Positions 34,574 to 44,053 of a DNA stretch of 64,000 nucleotides are shown one piece after another. Where the stretch lies: NCBI RefSeq assembly GCF_040207125.1, contig NZ_CP157940.1, positions 3,100,001-3,164,000 on the forward strand, read 5' to 3'. Under the pieces are notes generated by a model. The model saw only the letters and a list, made by a program, of their open reading frames with translations. It was not told where the DNA came from and ran no database searches. The position numbers and the translations under genes are program-made. Each line of letters starts with the position of its first letter. The stretch's first letter is position 1. This stretch comes from Lacrimispora sp. BS-2. Lineage in GTDB: Bacteria > Bacillota > Clostridia > Lachnospirales > Lachnospiraceae.

Positions 34574-35374
34574 TTGAGATACGAACACATGATGACAGGA
34601 ACCTTTTTAAGCCGCCCCAACCGTTTTATTGCCCACGTCCTGATCACAAAAGAGGGCCATGGGGAAGAAGAGGTAATCTGTCACGTTAAAAATACAGGAC
34701 GCTGCCGGGAGTTACTCCTCCCCGGCGTCAGGGTGCTGGTGCAGTTTCATCCGGAAGCCACAGCCCTGGGAAGAAAAACGGAATACTCCCTGATCGGCGT
34801 ATGGAAAGAACGGGAAAGAGGCGGGCCGCTCCTCATTAACATGGATTCCCAGGCCCCCAATCAGGCGGCTTATGAATGGCTGCAATCCATCCGGGAAAAT
34901 CCGCCCCTGCCTTTTCATCAGGCAGCGGAAACGCCTTCCATTTTAAGCCCCACAATAAAAAACATCAGACGGGAAGTCACCTATGACCAGTCACGGTTTG
35001 ACCTTGCCTTTCAGGCGGTGCTGCAGGGAAGCTGTGAGGGGAAACAGGAGGAAATCCCTGCATTCATGGAAGTTAAGGGCGTCACTCTGGAGGAAAGCGG
35101 CCTTGCCATGTTTCCCGATGCACCCACGGAGCGGGGAGTAAAACATATACAGGAGCTTATAAACGCTCACAGGGAAGGGTATGAAGCCTACATCCTGTTT
35201 GTCATCCAGATGAAAGAGATGGAAGCTTTTACCCCAAACAAAAAAACCCATCCGGAATTTGCGGAAGGGTTAAAAAAAGCCAGGGAGGCCGGTGTCCATA
35301 TTTTAGCTTATGACTGTGCCATTACGGAGGATTCCATTACCTTAGACATGCCCATTCCGGTATATCTGGCCTGA
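34574..35374 (+). CDS. sfsA: SfsA family DNA-binding/nuclease-like protein
   Basis: 266-aa SfsA-family protein, historically linked to sugar fermentation stimulation, with an OB-like N-terminal and PD-(D/E)xK-like C-terminal part. Family motifs are GTFLSRPNRFIAHV, CHVKNTGRCRELLLPG, PAFMEVKGVTLEE and AMFPDAPTERGVKHIQEL. The start is TTG 34574 with AAAGGAG 11 nt upstream; family members begin at the same point. Role in this organism is unclear. Confidence 0.9.
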   Translation: MRYEHMMTGTFLSRPNRFIAHVLITKEGHGEEEVICHVKNTGRCRELLLPGVRVLVQFHPEATALGRKTEYSLIGVWKERERGGPLLINMDSQAPNQAAYEWLQSIRENPPLPFHQAAETPSILSPTIKNIRREVTYDQSRFDLAFQAVLQGSCEGKQEEIPAFMEVKGVTLEESGLAMFPDAPTERGVKHIQELINAHREGYEAYILFVIQMKEMEAFTPNKKTHPEFAEGLKKAREAGVHILAYDCAITEDSITLDMPIPVYLA

Positions 35375-35401
35375 TAAATGAAGAGATTTCCCATCCCATC
35401 A

Positions 35402-35446
35402 AAAAACCTGCTGACAAAAAGTCTTGGCTTTTGTCAGCAGGTTTTT
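35402..35446. terminator. Bidirectional terminator, sfsA / TPM operon
   Basis: AAAAACCTGCTGACAAAA (35402-35419) pairs perfectly with TTTTGTCAGCAGGTTTTT (35429-35446). Confidence 0.9.
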
Positions 35447-35518
35447 GTGTATGATTTTTCAGTGAGATGATTATTGAGTCAAGCAGATATTCGCAATCCG
35501 CGGTCCTGCCTGATTCAG

Positions 35519-36430
35519 TTAAAATTTCCGTCCCCCGCCCCCCATGGTATGTCCTGAGGAGGTATGGGTGGTACTCCTGCCGCCGGAGGAAAGACCGCCG
35601 CCGCCATGGCCTCCATTCCCCTGGTTCCGTGGAATTATCATATGGGTCACGGTCTTGTTCACCAGATGGTCGTACTGGTCCGTATACCGGAACTGACAGT
35701 TTGCACGATAGGCCATCAGCGAGTTACTGGCCCAGCCCCTTTCCTTTTTCATGGAATACCGGCTGGTCACTGCCCCGCAGGCAGCCGCCGCTGCAATGAG
35801 CCCGATGAGAGCTGCCAGAGCAGCCTCATACCACCGGATGCTGCGGTAAACGCTTATTTTTCCGGTCTCCTTATCGTAATTATACTGTCCTCCGGGAATC
35901 CCTGCCTTATAATATTTGTTCACGCCATCCAGAAAGCTTTGGACACAGGCACCGTATTCCTGACTGCTTACCTCTTCATAGGCGGCATCCAGGATGGAAT
36001 TCCAGCGTTTATCCGTTAAAAAGCGGTTCATTTTTCCTACGGGAAGGATGTAAAGCTCCCGGTTATCCATGTCTATCAGGAACAATACTCCGTTATAATC
36101 CTTTCCAACACCAAAGGCTCCTCTTATGTAAAAATCCTCTGCATATTCCCCGGCTGTCTTTCCGCCTGCCCGGTCTGTGGTCGTGATCACCACATCCATG
36201 TTCATCTCTTTTCTCATCGCCTGGATCTGAGATTCAAACGTATCTATTTCCTCCCTGGAAAAGAGTCCTGCTTCATCATAAACCCGTTTTTCCCCGGAAA
36301 CACCTTCAGGGCTCCCGCTTTTGGCAAACGCTTTCATGCCCCCGGAAAAAAAGATCAAAAGCAGAAGAACCATGGGCAGTAAAACAGCTATCCTGCATAT
36401 CCGAAGAAACAATCCCTTTGTTCTAATCAT
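35519..36430 (-). CDS. TPM-domain membrane protein (YdjH-like)
   Basis: 303-aa membrane-anchored protein. An N-terminal signal/anchor (ICRIAVLLPMVLLLLIFF) precedes a TPM domain at about residues 48-175 (VYDEAGLFSREEIDTFESQI; NGVLFLIDMDNRELYILPVG; KRWNSILDAAY), then a second membrane helix near 200-222 and a Gly/Ser/His-rich tail ending GGGGRKF. TPM domains face outside and occur in phosphatases or chaperone-like proteins. Its start overlaps the zinc-ribbon gene stop (ATGA). The trio matches the Bacillus YdjG-H-I set. Confidence 0.85.
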   Translation of the reverse strand: MIRTKGLFLRICRIAVLLPMVLLLLIFFSGGMKAFAKSGSPEGVSGEKRVYDEAGLFSREEIDTFESQIQAMRKEMNMDVVITTTDRAGGKTAGEYAEDFYIRGAFGVGKDYNGVLFLIDMDNRELYILPVGKMNRFLTDKRWNSILDAAYEEVSSQEYGACVQSFLDGVNKYYKAGIPGGQYNYDKETGKISVYRSIRWYEAALAALIGLIAAAAACGAVTSRYSMKKERGWASNSLMAYRANCQFRYTDQYDHLVNKTVTHMIIPRNQGNGGHGGGGLSSGGRSTTHTSSGHTMGGGGRKF

Positions 36431-37467
36431 ATCAGATACCCCACAATCAGCATGGCAAAAAATACGGGCAGGAATATTTCAAGAAACAAAAGCATCAGCT
36501 TATTCCGGTCCACAGGAAGCTTGCCGCATACCTTACCGGTCTGCCCGTTCACTGTAAAATAATACATCTGGTCCTTTGGTCCGTCATGGTAGGTAAGGGT
36601 CCATACAGGCAAAAGGGCATACTCCCACTTTTCTTCCTCCAGATGGACGGATTGATTCTGAACTCTCACAGAATCATAGGATGTGATGCTGTTTTTTAAG
36701 GACTCCCCGGCAAACTGGCGCACCTCAGACTTTACTTCCTCAGAAAATTCCTGCTCTCCCATATCCCGCCGTTCTGCCACAAAGCCGGAAAGGAACCCCA
36801 TGGTAAAGGGCTTCATTTTCTCTGTTTCATAGGGCAGTACGCCCTCCACCAGCTCCCGGTTGGATTTTTTCAAGGCATTGCGGGGCACGAATTTTACAGG
36901 CATAGTCCCTTCCCTGCGGACATCATAGGTCTGGGTTTCCGTATAGCGGCGGTCGCCGCTTACCCAGACCCGCAGACGGTCCGCTTTTGCATCCAGGCTT
37001 CCCTCCGCCCGGCAGCTGTAAAGCATGTAAGGAAAATATACGCCGGAGATTTTCTCGATCTGGTCTTCACTGTAAAAAGCCTTTGGAACAAACCGTTTCT
37101 TTTTCATCCATTGTTCAAAAATTTCCACAGCCCGCTTCTTCTCCATTGCAAATGGAATCACATAATCCGGATGGAATTCTCCGGAAAGCCTGCCTGAGAG
37201 GATTACCGGATTATGGCAATAATAGCAGAAGGTCGCAGCAGTGGTCTCATCCGTTACGATCTCGGCGCCGCAGCTGGGGCAGGTATAAAGCACAGGCTCT
37301 CCGCCCTCCTTTTTCTTTCCTGCCTCAGGCTCTTTTTGCTCCCCGTCTGCAGTTTCTTTCTGAGTGAATTCTGATAAACAGTATTCACAGGCATACTTCT
37401 GCTTTTTCGGATCAAAGATAAGCGGTCCGCCGCAATTAGGACATTTATAACTTATGATCTCACTCAT
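36427..37467 (-). CDS. Zinc-ribbon membrane protein (YdjG-like)
   Basis: 346-aa protein with two N-terminal zinc ribbons (YKCPNCGGPLIF...CEYCLSEF and YTCPSCGAEIV...FCYYCHNPV), a large soluble middle and one C-terminal membrane helix (LLFLEIFLPVFFAMLIVGYL). The start ATG at 37467 overlaps the SPFH gene stop as ATGA. It lies between SPFH and TPM genes, the same composition as the Bacillus ydjI-ydjG-ydjH membrane-stress cluster. Function unknown; an adaptor between membrane and SPFH scaffold is plausible. Confidence 0.8.
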   Translation of the reverse strand: MSEIISYKCPNCGGPLIFDPKKQKYACEYCLSEFTQKETADGEQKEPEAGKKKEGGEPVLYTCPSCGAEIVTDETTAATFCYYCHNPVILSGRLSGEFHPDYVIPFAMEKKRAVEIFEQWMKKKRFVPKAFYSEDQIEKISGVYFPYMLYSCRAEGSLDAKADRLRVWVSGDRRYTETQTYDVRREGTMPVKFVPRNALKKSNRELVEGVLPYETEKMKPFTMGFLSGFVAERRDMGEQEFSEEVKSEVRQFAGESLKNSITSYDSVRVQNQSVHLEEEKWEYALLPVWTLTYHDGPKDQMYYFTVNGQTGKVCGKLPVDRNKLMLLFLEIFLPVFFAMLIVGYLI

Positions 37468-38678
37468 GGTCTTGGTTTCCCACACTCCGAACAAAATCTG
37501 CCATTGTTTATAGTTTTACATTCACAGGTCCATGGTCCTGCCTGCTTTGGATTTCCGCATTCCGGACAGAATTTTCCTGTATTCACACTTCCGCAGCTGC
37601 AGGTCCATGGGCTCTCTGAAGAACTTTGTGCCTTACTCTCTCCGCCTGCTGCCGTCTGTTCTCCGGGATTTCCCTGCTGGCCCCGGTTCATCTGCATCTG
37701 CTGATAGTTGGCGCTTGAAGCTGCACCCATAAAGCCGCCACCGGCATTCATTCCCATACCCATGCCCATAAATCCTGCCATGGAACCATTGGCATTGCTT
37801 CCTGCCGCTTCTAAGCCTCTGGCTACTGCTCCCTGCACATAGCCCTCCCTGACACCCGGATCGCTTAACATGGCTCCCTGGTTGCGAAGATGGATCAGCT
37901 CCTTGGATTCCTGGTCATAGGAAATGCTTGCGATTCCTACAGACTGGATCTCCATTCCTCTCTGGTCCTTCCACTGGTAGTCAAGGACATCGGACATATA
38001 CTGGCCCAGCTCTCTTCCTTTGGAAGCCACATAGGAGATACGTATGCCATCGGCAGACATCTGATTGATGGAAGACTGAAGAGCCTCTAAAAATTCAGAT
38101 AAATACTGGGCGTTGATGTCATCTACCTCAACACGGGAAGCATTTTTCGGTATGACCTCCGCATAGAACAGCAGAGGGTCCGTCACTTTGATGGAATACG
38201 TTCCGTGAGCCCGTAAAAACAATTCCGCATTATAAAACTGGTCAAAATAATTAATGGGATTCGGAGTACCGAACTTGATCCCTTTAATCTCCTGCAGATT
38301 AATGAAATATACCTTCTGGGAAGTAGGAGTCTGACCACCAAAACGAATCCGGTCAAAGGATTCTTTTATGGCCTCATCAAACTGGCCGTTAAAAAGGGAG
38401 GGGAGGGAAGAGTTTTTTACGGTAAAATAGCCTGGTTCCCCGGTGTAGTCGATCACTTTTCCTCCATCTACCAAAATCATGAACTGGTTGGGGTAAACAT
38501 GAATGATAGAACCATCGGAAATGGTATAATCCGTGCTCTTTGTATTGGATCCTTTTCGTATCTTCACTCCGCTGGCAAATACGGTCTGATCTCCCATGCT
38601 GCCTGCTTCTATCACTTCAAGCCACTGATCTGCCAGTGAGCCTCCTACTGCGGTAGTAAGCGCCTTAACAATTCCCAT
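37464..38678 (-). CDS. SPFH-domain protein with C-terminal zinc ribbons (YdjI-like)
   Basis: 404-aa cytosolic or peripheral membrane protein of the YdjI family, sometimes annotated as virion core protein homolog. The SPFH-like part covers residues ~30-270, then comes a Gly/Met-rich linker (GFMGMGMGMNAGGGF) and two zinc ribbons (WTCSCGSVNTGKFCPECG; WTCECKTINNGRFCSECG). In Bacillus, YdjI recruits a PspA-like protein to membrane; no pspA homolog is visible here. GAGGAGG precedes the ATG. It heads the three-gene operon. Confidence 0.88.
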   Translation of the reverse strand: MGIVKALTTAVGGSLADQWLEVIEAGSMGDQTVFASGVKIRKGSNTKSTDYTISDGSIIHVYPNQFMILVDGGKVIDYTGEPGYFTVKNSSLPSLFNGQFDEAIKESFDRIRFGGQTPTSQKVYFINLQEIKGIKFGTPNPINYFDQFYNAELFLRAHGTYSIKVTDPLLFYAEVIPKNASRVEVDDINAQYLSEFLEALQSSINQMSADGIRISYVASKGRELGQYMSDVLDYQWKDQRGMEIQSVGIASISYDQESKELIHLRNQGAMLSDPGVREGYVQGAVARGLEAAGSNANGSMAGFMGMGMGMNAGGGFMGAASSANYQQMQMNRGQQGNPGEQTAAGGESKAQSSSESPWTCSCGSVNTGKFCPECGNPKQAGPWTCECKTINNGRFCSECGKPRP

Positions 38679-38710
38679 GTTGCTACCTCCTCAACAAATT
38701 TATTTTCCCT

Positions 38711-38797
38711 ATTATATCATGAACCTGCGGTTCCTGATCGTCATTCGCCGCCCGCGCCGGTGAGCTTGCTCATCTTCGCTTTCTTTCGCTCATTATA
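38711..38797 (-). promoter_or_regulatory. Promoter region of the SPFH operon
   Basis: Two minus-strand TATAAT boxes (ATTATA at 38711-38716 and 38792-38797). Between them lie two hairpins, GGTGAGCTTGCTCATC (38759-38774) and ATCATGAACC-TGC-GGTTCCTGAT (38717-38739). The second resembles the third hairpin of the leader RNAs, so this may be a decayed relative. Confidence 0.4.
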
Positions 38798-38867
38798 CTA
38801 CACAATTTACTGGTTGGCTATACTGTTTCTATCCTTCGCCACCGCTATGCTATACCGCTTTTCATAT

Positions 38868-39692
38868 TTATATAGCACGCATCATGGCAATTTCTTTGGC
38901 ATACCCGGAAAGATCATTGGGTGTCTCCAGATAAAAGGGAAGGCTCTTTAAAGCCGGGTGAACCGTCATCCGCTTCAGAGCCTCAAATCCGATAAAGCCT
39001 TCTCCGATCTTTGCGTGGCGGTCCTTATGGGCCCCAAGAGGATTCTGGCTGTCATTTAAATGGATTGCCTTTAATTTATCCAGTCCGACGATCTGGTCGA
39101 ACCGGTTTAAAACTCCATCCAGGTCACCGGCAATATCATAGCCTGCATCCCATACGTGGCACGTATCCAGGCAGACTCCCATATGGTCCTTTTGCTCTAC
39201 CCGGTCCAGGATCTCCCGTAACTCCTCAAATTCCCGTCCTACCTCGCTGCCCTTGCCGGACATGGTTTCCAAAAGGACGGTGGTATGATGTTCCGGAGTC
39301 AGAATCTGATTGAGCATATCTGAAATATAACGGATCCCCGCCTCTGTTCCCTGTCCCACATGGCTTCCCGGATGGAAATTGTAGCAGTTTCCGGGAGTAT
39401 ATTCCATCCGGTCCAAATCATCCTTCATGGTGTCTCTGGCAAGGGCACGGAGCCCTTCATCCGCGGAACAGGCATTTAGAGTGTAGGGCGCATGAGCCAG
39501 AATCCTGTTTATTCCATGTTCCCCGGCAAAGGCCAGGAAACGGTCCACATCTTCAGGATTCATGGCCTTAGCCCTGGTTCCCCTTGGATTTCTTGTAAAA
39601 AACTGAAACGTGTTGGCATCAATCTTCACAGCCTCCTTCCCCATGGCAAAATAACCTTTTGAGGAAGACAGATGACATCCGATCGTAAGCAT
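38868..39692 (-). CDS. nfo: Endonuclease IV
   Basis: 274-aa AP endonuclease of base excision repair, three-metal TIM barrel. Motifs are [86 protein letters not shown] read as separate conserved blocks. AGGAGG supports the ATG. It lies 12 nt after the ABC permease, so it seems to be the last gene of the VanRS-ABC convoy, which is an unusual place for a repair gene. Confidence 0.95.
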   Translation of the reverse strand: MLTIGCHLSSSKGYFAMGKEAVKIDANTFQFFTRNPRGTRAKAMNPEDVDRFLAFAGEHGINRILAHAPYTLNACSADEGLRALARDTMKDDLDRMEYTPGNCYNFHPGSHVGQGTEAGIRYISDMLNQILTPEHHTTVLLETMSGKGSEVGREFEELREILDRVEQKDHMGVCLDTCHVWDAGYDIAGDLDGVLNRFDQIVGLDKLKAIHLNDSQNPLGAHKDRHAKIGEGFIGFEALKRMTVHPALKSLPFYLETPNDLSGYAKEIAMMRAI

Positions 39693-39704
39693 ATAAGCCT
39701 CCTG

Positions 39705-40619
39705 TCATTTTATTTTTCTTATCTTATTCCCTTTGGCCGGACTGATGGCATTTACGGCGATGAACATGAACATGGCTGCCAGAGCCAGCTGGATGAAGAT
39801 GCTTAAGACCACCCAGTGTTCCATGATAAAGTTATCCGGATGGGGACCGAACCAGCTGTTTAAACTCCTTACCACCTGATTATCCCCTGTCTGGCCGTTG
39901 ATCATGGCATAAAAAGTAGCCACCGGGTTTAACAGGAGCAGGTACAAACATGCGCCGGAATTGGTCTGGTCAGCCATGCCGCCCACGGTCATGGCATAAG
40001 TGCTGCTCATATTCATCCTGGCCATGGACAATGCAAAAGCATTGATCGCATAGGTGCCTGCGGCAATGAGAACCAGTACCCCATAGCTTACCACAGTGGC
40101 AATGGTGGAACGCTTGAACAGGGTGGAAAAACAGATTCCCATGCTTCCGCAGAGAAGGGCAACTGCCAGGTAGCACAAAAGCAAAAGTAATACGTCGTAA
40201 ATCATCACGCCCCCATACACAAAGGATACGGCCAGAAGGGGAAAGCTGGACATGATCATGAGAAACATAGTACTAAAGGATGAAGTAAACTTTCCCCATA
40301 TGATATCCCATGGCTTTAAGGTGGTGGTGAGAAGAAGGTCAAGGGTCTGGCGTTCCCTCTCTCCGCTGATGCTTCCTGCTGTCAGCGCCGGCATGATGAA
40401 CATCAGCATCACAAATTCCACAGCAGCCACGAATACATACAAATTGGTAAAGGAAGAATACTGGATTTCCGCAGTGAGCTTTACCCTCTCCACCACGGAA
40501 TACATATTAAGCAGAATCACCAAAGCCAGAATCGTATTAAAAATTGCCAGGATCAGCGCCAGACGGAAGCTTCTGGAGCTGACGGTTGTCTCCCTCTTAT
40601 AAACCGGATTCAATTTCAT
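39705..40619 (-). CDS. ABC-2 type transporter permease
   Basis: 304-aa permease with six hydrophobic segments and the typical ABC-2 start KLNPVYKRETTVSSRSF and coupling motif SGERERQTLDLLLTTTL (about residues 80-96). It would pair with the ATPase immediately upstream, whose end it overlaps by 23 nt, in a GldF/NatB-like exporter. ATG at 40619 is chosen because the upstream frame reads as nonsense inside the ATPase gene; the ribosome site GGCGGTG is weak and coupling likely. Confidence 0.85.
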   Translation of the reverse strand: MKLNPVYKRETTVSSRSFRLALILAIFNTILALVILLNMYSVVERVKLTAEIQYSSFTNLYVFVAAVEFVMLMFIMPALTAGSISGERERQTLDLLLTTTLKPWDIIWGKFTSSFSTMFLMIMSSFPLLAVSFVYGGVMIYDVLLLLLCYLAVALLCGSMGICFSTLFKRSTIATVVSYGVLVLIAAGTYAINAFALSMARMNMSSTYAMTVGGMADQTNSGACLYLLLLNPVATFYAMINGQTGDNQVVRSLNSWFGPHPDNFIMEHWVVLSIFIQLALAAMFMFIAVNAISPAKGNKIRKIK

Positions 40620-41562
40620 GTACAAGCACCGCCTTTTCTTTATCATGATCCGTAATCTGCATAAACAGGGATTCCAGACTTCCCTGCTCTCTGCAGAACC
40701 CATGTACCAGCACATCGGCATCCACCAGCTGCTGCAAAAGAATGGCCTCATCCTGTTCATCTCCAATGAAATTCACCCGAATGTCCTCTTCCTTTACCGC
40801 TATGGTCTGGACGCAGGGCTGGCTTTTTAAGATGGTCAGAGCTTTTTCCTTATTTCCGAGAACAGAGATGATCAGAGGATTGGAAGCATTGACCCGGCGC
40901 AGGATCTCCTCCATGCTGCCGCTTAATATCATCTTCCCCTGGTCAATGACCCCAATGTCAGTACACAGCTCGGAAAGCTCGGAAAGCACATGGGAGCTGA
41001 TGAATATGGTCTTTCCCTGCTCTTTTAATTCCTTTAAGATTTCTTTAAATTCAAACCTGGTTCTTGGGTCCAGCCCTGAGGCCGGTTCATCAAGGACCAG
41101 CAACAGGGGATCGTGGATCAATGCCCTCGCCAGGCAGAGCCGCTGCTTCATTCCCCTTGATAAGCTGTCTACGTAAAAATTCACCTTATCCTCTAACCCT
41201 ACCTGTTCCAAAAGGGTCATATACCGGGTCCTGCCCTTAAGCCCGTCAATCCCGTAGCAGGAGGCAAAAAATTCCATATATTCATTGACTTTTAAATTAT
41301 CATAAACGCCGAAAAAGTCCGGCACATAACCGATCTTCAGCTTTAATTCATGTAAGCCCCCGGACACATCCACTCCGTCGATCATCACCTTGCCGCTGTC
41401 GGCAAAAAGAAGCCCTGTCATGATCTTGATGGTGGTGGTCTTTCCCGCTCCGTTAGGCCCTACAAAGCCATAAAGGGATCCTTTGGGAATATGAAGATCC
41501 AGGCCGTTTAACGCATGGAATTTTCCAAACTTTTTCCGCAAATCCTTAATTTCTAACATCAT
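40597..41562 (-). CDS. ABC transporter ATP-binding protein (GldA/NatA-like)
   Basis: 321-aa cytosolic ATPase. Walker A GPNGAGKTTTIK near residue 37, Q-loop region IGYVPDFFGVYDNL, signature LSRGMKQRLCLARAL, Walker B LLVLDEPASGLD and switch histidine in FISSHVLSEL. The C-terminal ~100 residues follow the NatA-like extension. Its ATG overlaps the stop of the 829-aa gene as ATGA. It energises the neighbouring permease; the exported substrate is unknown. Confidence 0.92.
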   Translation of the reverse strand: MMLEIKDLRKKFGKFHALNGLDLHIPKGSLYGFVGPNGAGKTTTIKIMTGLLFADSGKVMIDGVDVSGGLHELKLKIGYVPDFFGVYDNLKVNEYMEFFASCYGIDGLKGRTRYMTLLEQVGLEDKVNFYVDSLSRGMKQRLCLARALIHDPLLLVLDEPASGLDPRTRFEFKEILKELKEQGKTIFISSHVLSELSELCTDIGVIDQGKMILSGSMEEILRRVNASNPLIISVLGNKEKALTILKSQPCVQTIAVKEEDIRVNFIGDEQDEAILLQQLVDADVLVHGFCREQGSLESLFMQITDHDKEKAVLVHEIESGL

Positions 41563-44048
41563 TTATCCCTTCCTGCCACAGTCAGCATTGGCAGAGTCAC
41601 ATACCAGTTATTCTCAGCCGCATTGTCACATACATATTTCACGGTCAGCGTGTTGCCGGGAGACAGATAAGGGGTAAGCTCCCAGGCTTTATAAACTGTT
41701 TTATCTGGTTCCATGGCATCGTAATTTCCCGTATCATGATTATAGAAATAAATATTTCCCTTAAAGATGGTGGTATAGTAAAAGTTTTCGCTGTTTAAAA
41801 ACTCATCAGACGGGTTTTCAAAGATCAGCTTTTCCACCTCCAGATCATTACCGAGAAAATACTCCAGGGATACCGGGTCCACGCCGTAAATGGCGTTGGC
41901 TTCTGCATAATACTGCCCGCTTACCACTGTAGGGGTCTTCATAAGGGCAGAACGGGAGGTCTCCCCGTCTTTCTTTGTCTTTACATTAATGGTAGACGTA
42001 AACATGGACATGCCGTAGGTTTCATAATTTCCCCCGGCAAGGAACTGGCTGTCGGACTGATCTTTGCTGAAAGCCACAATCCTGGCTTCCGGATTATAGA
42101 ATGAGGAATATTTATCAAGGTAAAAGCTTAAAATATTGGTTCTTGATAAAGCCAGCATGTAAGCAGGATCCTCAATATCCGCTTTTGGATATTGATAGCT
42201 TCCCGTCACCCGGGCAGATACCAGGAAGGAATTATTGATGGGATAGTTGATGACAGGAAGCCCGTCAAGATTTACGGCCTCTCCCGGCTTCAGTTCATCA
42301 ATGACCACCATTTTCCCGTACATCAGGATTCCCACCTTTTCTACCTGGAAAGGATATTCATTGGTCACAGTGCCGTATACCTTTCCTTCAAACAGGGTGA
42401 TGTCCCCGATCAGGCCCTTATGCTCTTTATTAAGGGTTCTTTTCTTTAAGGAATAATATTTGGAGGTAAAAGCTGCTGCGTTCTGGACCGAAACCCTGGT
42501 ATCTTTATCCCCATAGGATATCTTCACCTTATAGTCCTCATTCCCTATAAATCTGGGAACCGGCTTCATCTCATAGGAACTGCTTCTGGTAATGGGAAGC
42601 AGATCATATGACGGATCAAGGGCAATGGTATATGCCTTGTTATAGGGCGTCCTCATGTTGATATAGGTATATTCGTCTACATAGTCTTCCGTGGTATCCA
42701 GAATGGTTGCATAGGTAAAAAAGGTATCCTTAAACCTGGTTCCCATTCCCATTAAATATACCACTGCCGAAAAGGCCAGGGACACCGTCACAACCGCGGT
42801 CCGGTAAAACCTTCTCCGTTCCTGCTTCTTCAAAAACAGGTACAGTACCGGTCCCACCAAAACAATGTATCCCAGAATCACTACGGAATAAAGGGCCAGG
42901 TTCGGCAGTTTATCTACATTTCCGGTATTTAACATATTCTGAACGGACCAGAACTGGCCGGAATTGCCGCTGTAAAGGTAAGAGGACAAATTATTCAACT
43001 TGGCTTCTCCTAAAAGCGCAGTGAAAAGCTTATCCACATAGGAACGCTGGACCTGGCAGAAAGAAGCGATGTCCACAAAATCATAGGCAGCCACGCCTAC
43101 CTTTCCTTTTCCCTTTGATACGGAGGTAAGGACCGGGAATTCATCATTGGACAGAACTCCGGTTCCTCCTTTTAAGGATACATCTGCACAAACCAGATTC
43201 ATGAAGGAATCTCCCGGACCGTTGGAAGAATATTCCACTCCCATGTCCACGGCTTTTTCCGATGGAGGAGCATAGTCCTCCTCCAGGATATCGGACCGGA
43301 ATGCATAAAGGGTGTCATCCACCCTGCTGCCGGTTCCAAGAAGTAAGGTTCCCCCCTCCTTCACCCATTCCCAGATTGCAGATACCTGGTCTGATGACAG
43401 CCTTTTGGTATCATAATCCGTAATGACCAGTACGTCCAGAAGGTCCAGCCCAATGACGTTATCCGGCATCTTTTCTGTATCCATCTCAAAGGTCTTGATC
43501 CTGACAGAACTGTAATTCACTCCCACCCCGTCCATATAGGACATGGCCTCCGGCTCATCGGATAAAACTCCCACAAACAGTTCCGCTATATCTGCCGTAA
43601 CATTCATTTTTAAACGTTTGCGGATCAGCTCTCTTCCCTGGGAGTCCAGAAGCTTTACATAAAGAGTATCTGCCCTTCCCACCGGAATATCCAGGGATTC
43701 CTCCGAGGCTTCAAAGGCCTTTAAGGAAACCGGATACTCATACTGGTAAATGTCATAATCAGATTCCATGGCAATGGCCTGGACCGTCCCATGAAATTCG
43801 GAATCCAACTGGTTCTTTAGCGAAAAATTCACCGGTACGTAACGTCCGCTTTTTGCATTTCCCTCATAGCCGTAGGAAACATCCATGGAAACGCCGGAAT
43901 TAAAAGCTGCATAATTTCCGTCTGTATAGGAATTTCCTGCCTCCATTCCGGCCGTTGTTTCATATGACATACCGAAAGCAGGCAGCGTTACGCTGCCTGC
44001 TATGGTGACCGCCATGGCACAAATCAGGGATACTTTTCTGAATTTCAT
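41559..44048 (-). CDS. Large exported membrane-anchored protein, GldG-position
   Basis: 829-aa protein with a signal peptide (FRKVSLICAMAVTIAGSVTLPAFG), a long extracytoplasmic N-half with a Rossmann/GATase-like stretch (LDVLVITDYDTKRLSSDQV; WVKEGGTLLLGTGS), two membrane helices near residues 390-440 (LYSVVILGYIVLVGPVLYLF; VVTVSLAFSAVVYLMGMG) and a second long outside domain rich in beta strands. Its place before an ABC-2 ATPase/permease pair recalls GldG-type accessory proteins. I do not recognise a catalytic domain. ATG 44048 follows AGGGTG; a GTG at 44057 overlapping the kinase stop is an alternative. Confidence 0.75.
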   Translation of the reverse strand: MKFRKVSLICAMAVTIAGSVTLPAFGMSYETTAGMEAGNSYTDGNYAAFNSGVSMDVSYGYEGNAKSGRYVPVNFSLKNQLDSEFHGTVQAIAMESDYDIYQYEYPVSLKAFEASEESLDIPVGRADTLYVKLLDSQGRELIRKRLKMNVTADIAELFVGVLSDEPEAMSYMDGVGVNYSSVRIKTFEMDTEKMPDNVIGLDLLDVLVITDYDTKRLSSDQVSAIWEWVKEGGTLLLGTGSRVDDTLYAFRSDILEEDYAPPSEKAVDMGVEYSSNGPGDSFMNLVCADVSLKGGTGVLSNDEFPVLTSVSKGKGKVGVAAYDFVDIASFCQVQRSYVDKLFTALLGEAKLNNLSSYLYSGNSGQFWSVQNMLNTGNVDKLPNLALYSVVILGYIVLVGPVLYLFLKKQERRRFYRTAVVTVSLAFSAVVYLMGMGTRFKDTFFTYATILDTTEDYVDEYTYINMRTPYNKAYTIALDPSYDLLPITRSSSYEMKPVPRFIGNEDYKVKISYGDKDTRVSVQNAAAFTSKYYSLKKRTLNKEHKGLIGDITLFEGKVYGTVTNEYPFQVEKVGILMYGKMVVIDELKPGEAVNLDGLPVINYPINNSFLVSARVTGSYQYPKADIEDPAYMLALSRTNILSFYLDKYSSFYNPEARIVAFSKDQSDSQFLAGGNYETYGMSMFTSTINVKTKKDGETSRSALMKTPTVVSGQYYAEANAIYGVDPVSLEYFLGNDLEVEKLIFENPSDEFLNSENFYYTTIFKGNIYFYNHDTGNYDAMEPDKTVYKAWELTPYLSPGNTLTVKYVCDNAAENNWYVTLPMLTVAGRDK

Positions 44049-44053
44049 TTCTG

